Assembly (NCBI GenBank): GCA_037157565.1
Contig: JAZHRO010000002.1
Coordinates: 76,310,001-76,374,000, forward strand
Length of the DNA stretch: 64,000 nucleotides
DNA from: Thalassia testudinum
Taxonomy: Eukaryota > Streptophyta > Magnoliopsida > Alismatales > Hydrocharitaceae
Direction of reading: 5' to 3'
This document shows, piece by piece, positions 58,489-64,000 of this stretch (positions are counted from its first letter, which is position 1; every line of letters begins with the position of its first letter). The notes under the pieces are model-generated. The model was not told the origin of the DNA. It did not search any database and worked only from the letters and a program-made list of their open reading frames with translations. The translations under genes and the position numbers were made by a program.

Positions 58489-60005
58489 TGATAAACACGC
58501 ATGAATTTATGATAAAATGCTTATTTATGATAATTCCTAGGCCTAGCATTTTGTATCATAGTATAAATGTTGCATAACATTCATTGCATTGCATTTAGGA
58601 TAGTTGTACATTATGTACATTAATTACAACATTTTATATGGCCAGGGGGTAGTGCGACATCTTTATGAGCTTCAGATGAGAAATCTGACCATACAGATGG
58701 ATCCGGAGTGACGATCGCAGTCCGTCAACGTGAAAATCACACCGATCAGAGCTCCAAAGCGCCCTCTACAAGAAGAAGAAGGTGGACGGCCATGATGGTG
58801 CCACGTGGCACCATTGCAGCCATCCAGCCTGGCCGTAGCCCTTCCTCCCAAGCAGCACTTGTGAAGTCTCAACTGTTGGATTCAAATCCAATGATCGTCA
58901 AAGCGTCGCGTCGCTTGCTTCAAGCCAAGAAGAGGGAGGGCTTCAAGCAATTGCAACCGTTGGATCAAGATCCAACGGTCGCAGCACTTTGAGCCTTAAT
59001 TCCTAAGCGAGGCACAAAACCAACCTTAGCGCAGCGGTCGATGCTTCGGCTCACAACGCACGGCTACACGATCGAAGCCCTGAGAGCAGATTTTATCTGT
59101 TAAGCGCACGCGGGTAAGAAATTGAGGCATCGATGGATGATCAGGCGGTGAGGGAAGCAACTACGTGGTGTCACTGATGCACGAGACCAATGCATGCGAG
59201 ATCTGACGTGGCGGTGGATGCACAATCATATGCGCACCGGAGGTGCGATCTAAAGCATTCTCTCTCGTGTGCATAGAGCCCTTCATCTGCCATCCAAGGG
59301 TGGGGATCTACTTTACTTGGATCAGCACACTCCAGCGGATGCTAGCGGATGCTTGATGGATGCTTGTGATGGCAGCTAGCGATGCGAGATGGACGGCCAG
59401 CGAGGCTCGAGTGCGATCAACACACGAGTTGGAGGGCCAGCACAGCGCGCACATGAGCGGGTGCAGGCTAGCTACAGCGACACTTGAGCTAGACCTACAG
59501 CGACGTCCTGGAGGTCGCTATTTGTCTTATGCCTTTTTTAGCCTCCTCTTATCCACTATATAAAGACCTACACCCCTTCCCTTCCAAGGCATCTTTGCTT
59601 ACTCTACTCCCACCTACTCCTAAGCTCTAGTAGCCTACCAAAGTTGCATTAGAGCTTACTCTCAAGCTTCAATGGCCTCCTATTAGTGTAGCATTCCTTT
59701 ATCCCACCAAACATTCATCCCTTATCCCATCACCTTTATAGGTTGTCTAGGAGCCGTCCTCCCACCTCCATTTCGGTAGCGGATCGCCTTTACCTCCTCA
59801 CCTCCATTTTGGAGCCTTAGTGAAGCATTCCTCTACTCAGCATCCTCCTGCATCTCACCTCCATCGTCTCGCTCCTCAAATCCTTCGTCCAAGCTTCCTT
59901 CAGGCACCGTCATCTCACCGAACAGCTGATTCGGGAGATTCCTTCTCACCACTCTCTCTTCTATGCTTTTGTAGATTATTGTAATAGACATTTGTGCAAT
60001 ATATC
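58489..60005 (+). repeat. LTR H, diverged member of C family, partial
   Basis: Starts TGATAAACACGC and aligns with the C LTR along its length. TATA box at 59557-59564. A 16-bp G-box palindrome at 58797-58812. The segment ends where element F begins, so the LTR end is outside the window. Confidence 0.75.
58797..58812. promoter_or_regulatory. G-box palindrome in LTR H
   Basis: GGTGCCACGTGGCACC, a perfect 16-bp palindrome around CACGTG, the plant G-box. The C 5' LTR keeps GCCACGTGGC at the equivalent place; the C 3' LTR and the solo LTR have decayed forms. Confidence 0.65.
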
Positions 60006-62705
60006 TGATGAGAGCCTCATCATGAGCCATAACTAGCTCATTTTGACCCAATAAAGAAGATAAAAGCTCCTACATAACCTAGAAGAAGGCCTAACTGAAG
60101 GAACAAGTGCTCTGAGAAGAAAACATGAAATAAAGGTTAAAACTGCAATTTTACCATTGCAGTAGATAAACAGGATTTCTTAGAGGCAAAACATAGGTCA
60201 AATGGTCTAAATGAGATAAAAAGTGGGTTGAGTCAATCAGAAATGGGTTCATGTGCAATCTAAGAACTAAAAGACACTTGGTAACCCTAAAACAGACCCG
60301 CTTAAATTAACAAGGTTTCGGTCAGAACAAAAAGCAAGTAAACCCTCTACAAATCATGGAAAAACATACTCTAGGGTTTAGAACACTTAATTTGGCCTTT
60401 GGAACCTAGTTTGACCTAGATTAGGGTCCTAGCTCTTCAATTAACCTAATTTGGGTTTTTACGCAAAATATCCAGTCAAACGAGGTCAAACCTGAAATCT
60501 AACTTCTCCATTGGATTCCTTAGGTCCAAATTAGGTTTGTACCAAAATTTGGACCTAAGGAGGGATCATCTTGACCTACTTTGCAATTTAGTACACCCAA
60601 ATCACAAATTGGTCCCTATCTTTTGAATACCGTTGCAGAGAACCCCCTAGGTTCTTCGCCTCCTTTGCAAACCGGTCCTGCCGCCATTGCTAGGGCAGAA
60701 CTGAGCTCCGGCGAGGTTCGGAGAGGGATTGCTCTCTAATCCCTCAGAGATTCCCTCCCAGAAATGGAAGGAGGATTCTCTGAGGAATTCCCTTCCTCAT
60801 AAAGTCAATTACAATCGTTGGTGTGAACCCAATCTCTCGTGCGAACGCACGAGAGATTTGGGTATCCTAACTCCTTTCCATCTCCGGCGACCAACCTCAG
60901 GCAATTACGTGCCCTTCACGCCCTGCACACCAAGTCCAGCGCCTATATAAGAACCCATAACTCCGGCCGAAGAGGCTGAGCTTGATTTGGCCGAGTTTCC
61001 CCCTTCAATTCCTCTCCTCCTGCTCAGCCAAACGCCCCAGCTAGCTCCGGCGAGCCCCCCTCCCCTCCCTCTTCGCTCTGCCACAAAACCAGTGGCAGAG
61101 TTAGCTTCCTGACCTCCCTCCGCGTCGCGCAGTACCAGCGCACGCCGCCTCAGCCCCGTCGTCGCCGCCGTTCTCCCCCACTGGGCGTCATCTTCTCCGG
61201 CGACAGCAAGTACTGCTGTCCGCCTTCTGTCCCCTTTCGTCCTTACAATTAGGTTAGAACTCCTCTCCATCCTATCCTCTCTCTTTTCCCCCTGTTATCT
61301 CATCTGATTACCCCTCGACCGACGCTGACCACCCTCATCTTCCACATCACCGACCGAACTCCGGCGAGCCGCCCACACCACTCCGCCATTCCACACGGCT
61401 CGCCAACCACCTCGTGAGCTCCGCCTCACCACCAGGAACTCGCTCCACCCCACAACTGCCACTCCAGACCTCCATAACCACCCCCCGAACAACCCACCAT
61501 CTCCGGCCACAGGTTGACCTAGGCATGCACGCCTAGGCCGACCGGCAACCTGCAGCATCACCCACCGCCTTCGCCGTGCTACGGCGAAGGTTTCCAGCTA
61601 TTCTAATTGGGCCAATAGGCCATTCTGTGGAAGCTCAGGTGAACGCCCCGGCCGCCATTAACAGCCGAAGCAGCAGGAAGCTTGGAGCAGCAGCAGGCGT
61701 CAGGCTTCCCAGGCGGCAGGTGCAGCAGACTCTCGCAAGTGTTGCGAGGTGACTGAGTTCAGCAAGGAGCACCAGCAGGGCCTTCAGCGTGGGCAATTGC
61801 ACACGAGAGTCTGCGGGCGCACGCAAAGGAAGGGCGGAACGTTTAGTCCCACATCGTGGAATCTCAAGGTACAGGTATGGTATAAAGAGTTTTTGTGATA
61901 TAGGTTTACTACCTCGAAAGCACAGGGTTGAGGTCCCTCACTGACCCCACCCGCCTCGTCCGCGGCCTGACCACGCGGACCTGGCGGATCCGACCCGACC
62001 TAGACCTACGCACTCCTCGCGCATCACACACCTGCAGGTGCGCCTGGTCCCGGGTACGATCCGACCCGATTAAGACTGTGGCTCTGGTAGAGCGGTCTGA
62101 GTGAATTGCTTGAGAGAGAGAGACGCGCGGGTAGAGGGAGAAGGGGTAGGTTTTGCTCCTGTGCAGGCAAGCTGATCGCAGGAGAAGGACTTGGCCGCGA
62201 GAAGGAAAAGAAAGAAAGAAGAAGGAACGGCAGGGAAGAATAGAAGAGCAAAAACTGCAGCAGAGAAGAAGAAGCAAGAAAGAAGCCTTCGCAGGAGAAG
62301 AAAGGAAAGAGCAAGCCAGAAGCAAAGGCACAGAGAAGCCAAGTGAAGACTTTGCAGAGATTAGAAGAAGAAAAGAAAGAGCAAAAACTGCAGCAGAAGA
62401 AGAAGAATAATCAAGAAGAAAAGGAGAAATGCTTTTAAGACGTCTGATCTTGTGATCAGACGTCCAATTTCATATTTTCTTGCCCTAACTCCTTTTAATC
62501 GCATACATTCATACTTGAATTGATATTTTGAGTAAATTAGAGTGTTCAATTACATTTTGATTTAGTGGTAAGTTCCATTTGCTCCCTGTGTTCGACCTCG
62601 GATACTCCGGTCTTCGAGTAATAAAAACTTTGTATTTGTTCGAACGTTTTGTCGGTTATACTACAACATAATACGCTTTAAATCCGCACGAAACGTCCGT
62701 GAACA
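60006..62705 (+). repeat. Element F 5' LTR (Athila-related, E family)
   Basis: 2,700 bp, TGATGAGAGCCTCATCATG to GTGAACA, inserted in H with ATATC as left flank. TATA box at 60944-60950. GA-rich tract at 62168-62430, hairpin at 62439-62464, U5 motif at 62579. Its well-kept PBS suggests it is among the younger insertions. Confidence 0.9.
62439..62464 (+). other. LTR hairpin with GACGTC arms (element F)
   Basis: GACGTCTGATC and GATCAGACGTC form a perfect 11-bp stem with a 4-nt loop. Confidence 0.8.
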
Positions 62706-62708
62706 TTT

Positions 62709-62726
62709 TGGCGCCGTTGCCGGGGA
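62709..62726 (+). other. PBS of element F (tRNA-Asp, perfect)
   Basis: TGGCGCCGTTGCCGGGGA, 18 of 18 matching the plant tRNA-Asp complement. Confidence 0.95.
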
Positions 62727-63888
62727 GCACTGCACAATTTACCACTAGTCTCTACATTCTTTTTATCATATTGAACACTAACTTGCCCTACTTTTCTTTG
62801 ATGTGATCTTGCAGGTACTTCATGAGAAAATCTCTCCCGCAAGTCAACCACTCCAGGGCAGGTAATTTCTTTTCTTCCTTAATCATCCCCTAATCTTTGA
62901 AAGACAAAAGGAAGAAAATCAAGTTAGGAATCAATTGCCTTCTTTATATAGTAATCACTATCTCTAAGGCAAAACATTTCTTGATTTTGCGAAAATTTCT
63001 GCAAATATTCTTGAAGTTGGAGTGATTTTTTTCCATCCCACAAATTCTTGTGCCTAATTGAAAATAAACGCTTAATCTCGGCGGACCACACACTTCTTGT
63101 TTATAAGTCCAAAGAGAACTTTTGAAAAAGAAAAAGAGGATTGGAAATAGAACCAAATTAGGGTTTCCACATTAGGGTCTTGAAGCGCTAGTCACACATG
63201 CCTGTGTAAAAGGAAATAAACCCTCCCGCATCAGTGTGCTACCCAAGCCCTTGATTGAAGAAAGTTAAATAAGACAAACCCTAAAATTGAGCTCTAAAAT
63301 CACTTGAATCTTAAAATTTTCTTTTGACCTAATAACCTGGGAGTCAAATCAGGGTGATCTCTAGGCTTCGAGCTTAGAATCATTCTGCCATCTATAGGAC
63401 AGGTCAGGTGAAGTTGACCCCTTGGGTCAACCAACCTCTAAATTAGGTCACAATACCAAAAACATCTAAAGTTCAAGTGAGAACCCTAAAAGCACCTTTG
63501 AAATAAAAAGTGATAGACTTAAGAGGTCAAGGTCCCCATTCTGGTTTACCTGGAATCTCAGTGACAAGAGAGGTCGGGTGGGGGAAACCCTGTAACCCGT
63601 AGGGACGCTCTACCGTGTAGGGGTCTTTGCGGGACTCTCCCTCTCTGGCTGCCCAGGTAATTCTCAGGTGGACGATCTTCGGATCCAGGGGTTCATCCGC
63701 CCCAAACCTCCATAGTCATCCAAACATCTTTTGGGTGTCTTGATTGGGTCAAGAACATCTCCAGTCCTGCATCTTTTCTCTATAGAGCACACACACTCAT
63801 TTTCAGTGGGACTCGTTATTCAGATCTGATCGCTTCATAACACATCTTGAGTCAAACTCTGATCGTGATTCCACCACCTGATCCAAAT
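62727..63888 (+). other. Element F leader with microexon-like block
   Basis: Microexon-like block at 62815-62861 (CTTGCAG, 47 nt, GTAATT). The remainder is non-coding and closely similar to E's leader. Confidence 0.65.
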
Positions 63889-64000
63889 ATGCAGCTGAAC
63901 CACCTAGGACTACCAGTCGAGAAACCTGAATACCGGAGATCCATGAGAGATAAAATGATTGAGGATGCCATGAGATTTTATGAAAATGAAGAAACCTCAA
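63889..64000 (+). CDS. Element F ORF of unknown family, 5' end only
   Basis: Open from the ATG at 63889 to the window end, 37 residues visible. Starts MQLNHLGLPVEKPEYRRSM and is about 70% identical by eye to the start of element E's ORF, which supports both as real coding starts. An upstream stop lies in frame near 63840. No known domain. Confidence 0.55.
   Translation, partial: MQLNHLGLPVEKPEYRRSMRDKMIEDAMRFYENEETS

Noticed and set aside
62153..62410. Lys/Glu/Arg-rich frame of 85 codons in the F LTR
   Set aside because: It is simply the translation of the GA-rich tract; the other copies of the tract do not keep a frame.

Overview
The window is plant nuclear DNA from a gene-poor, heterochromatin-like region made almost entirely of nested LTR retrotransposons. 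I see no intact host gene, rRNA, tRNA or CRISPR array. The plant assignment rests on Athila-type Ty3 elements (PBS matching tRNA-Asp, LTRs of 2.5-2.9 kb) and Sirevirus-like Ty1/copia elements (PBS matching initiator tRNA-Met, several polypurine tracts, palindrome-rich LTRs). The species cannot be told.

Left block. Element D (Athila-like, + strand) begins upstream of the window. Its remains are 32280-32361, 44239-45786 and a 3' LTR at 45787-48510. Element A (Athila-like, + strand, 1-32279) sits inside D and carries a decayed gag (3040-4179) and a decayed RT-RNase H-integrase region (17407-20538). A is itself split twice. The first insertion is a tandem Sirevirus array, LTR-int-LTR-int-LTR-int-LTR with a 3,858-bp period (4180-17401, - strand). 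The second is element C, a non-autonomous 7.3-kb element (24755-32096, - strand, target duplication GATTG) that lies inside A's 3' LTR.

Middle block. Element E (32362-44238, - strand, target duplication CACAT) is inserted in D. It has Athila-type LTRs and ends, but an unrelated acidic ORF in place of gag-pol. E is interrupted by a solo Sirevirus LTR (38406-40111, target duplication TCATG).

Right block. D and element G both landed in a decayed Tat-type Ty3 gag on the - strand (48511-49207). G (49208-56851, + strand) has a 5' LTR, gag and protease, with a solo C-family LTR inside gag (53336-54724). G is cut by the LTR of another element J (56852-58488). J is cut by a C-family LTR H (58489-60005), and H is cut by element F (60006-64000 and beyond). 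F has the same unusual ORF as E.

The most interesting signals are these: the three-unit Sirevirus array; a 10-bp palindrome occurring about 16 times in each Sirevirus LTR and again as a hairpin in the unrelated Athila LTRs; a conserved 44-51-nt microexon-like block just after the PBS in five elements; a second polypurine tract about 1.3 kb upstream of the 3' LTR in four elements; and the E/F family with its unrecognised ORF.
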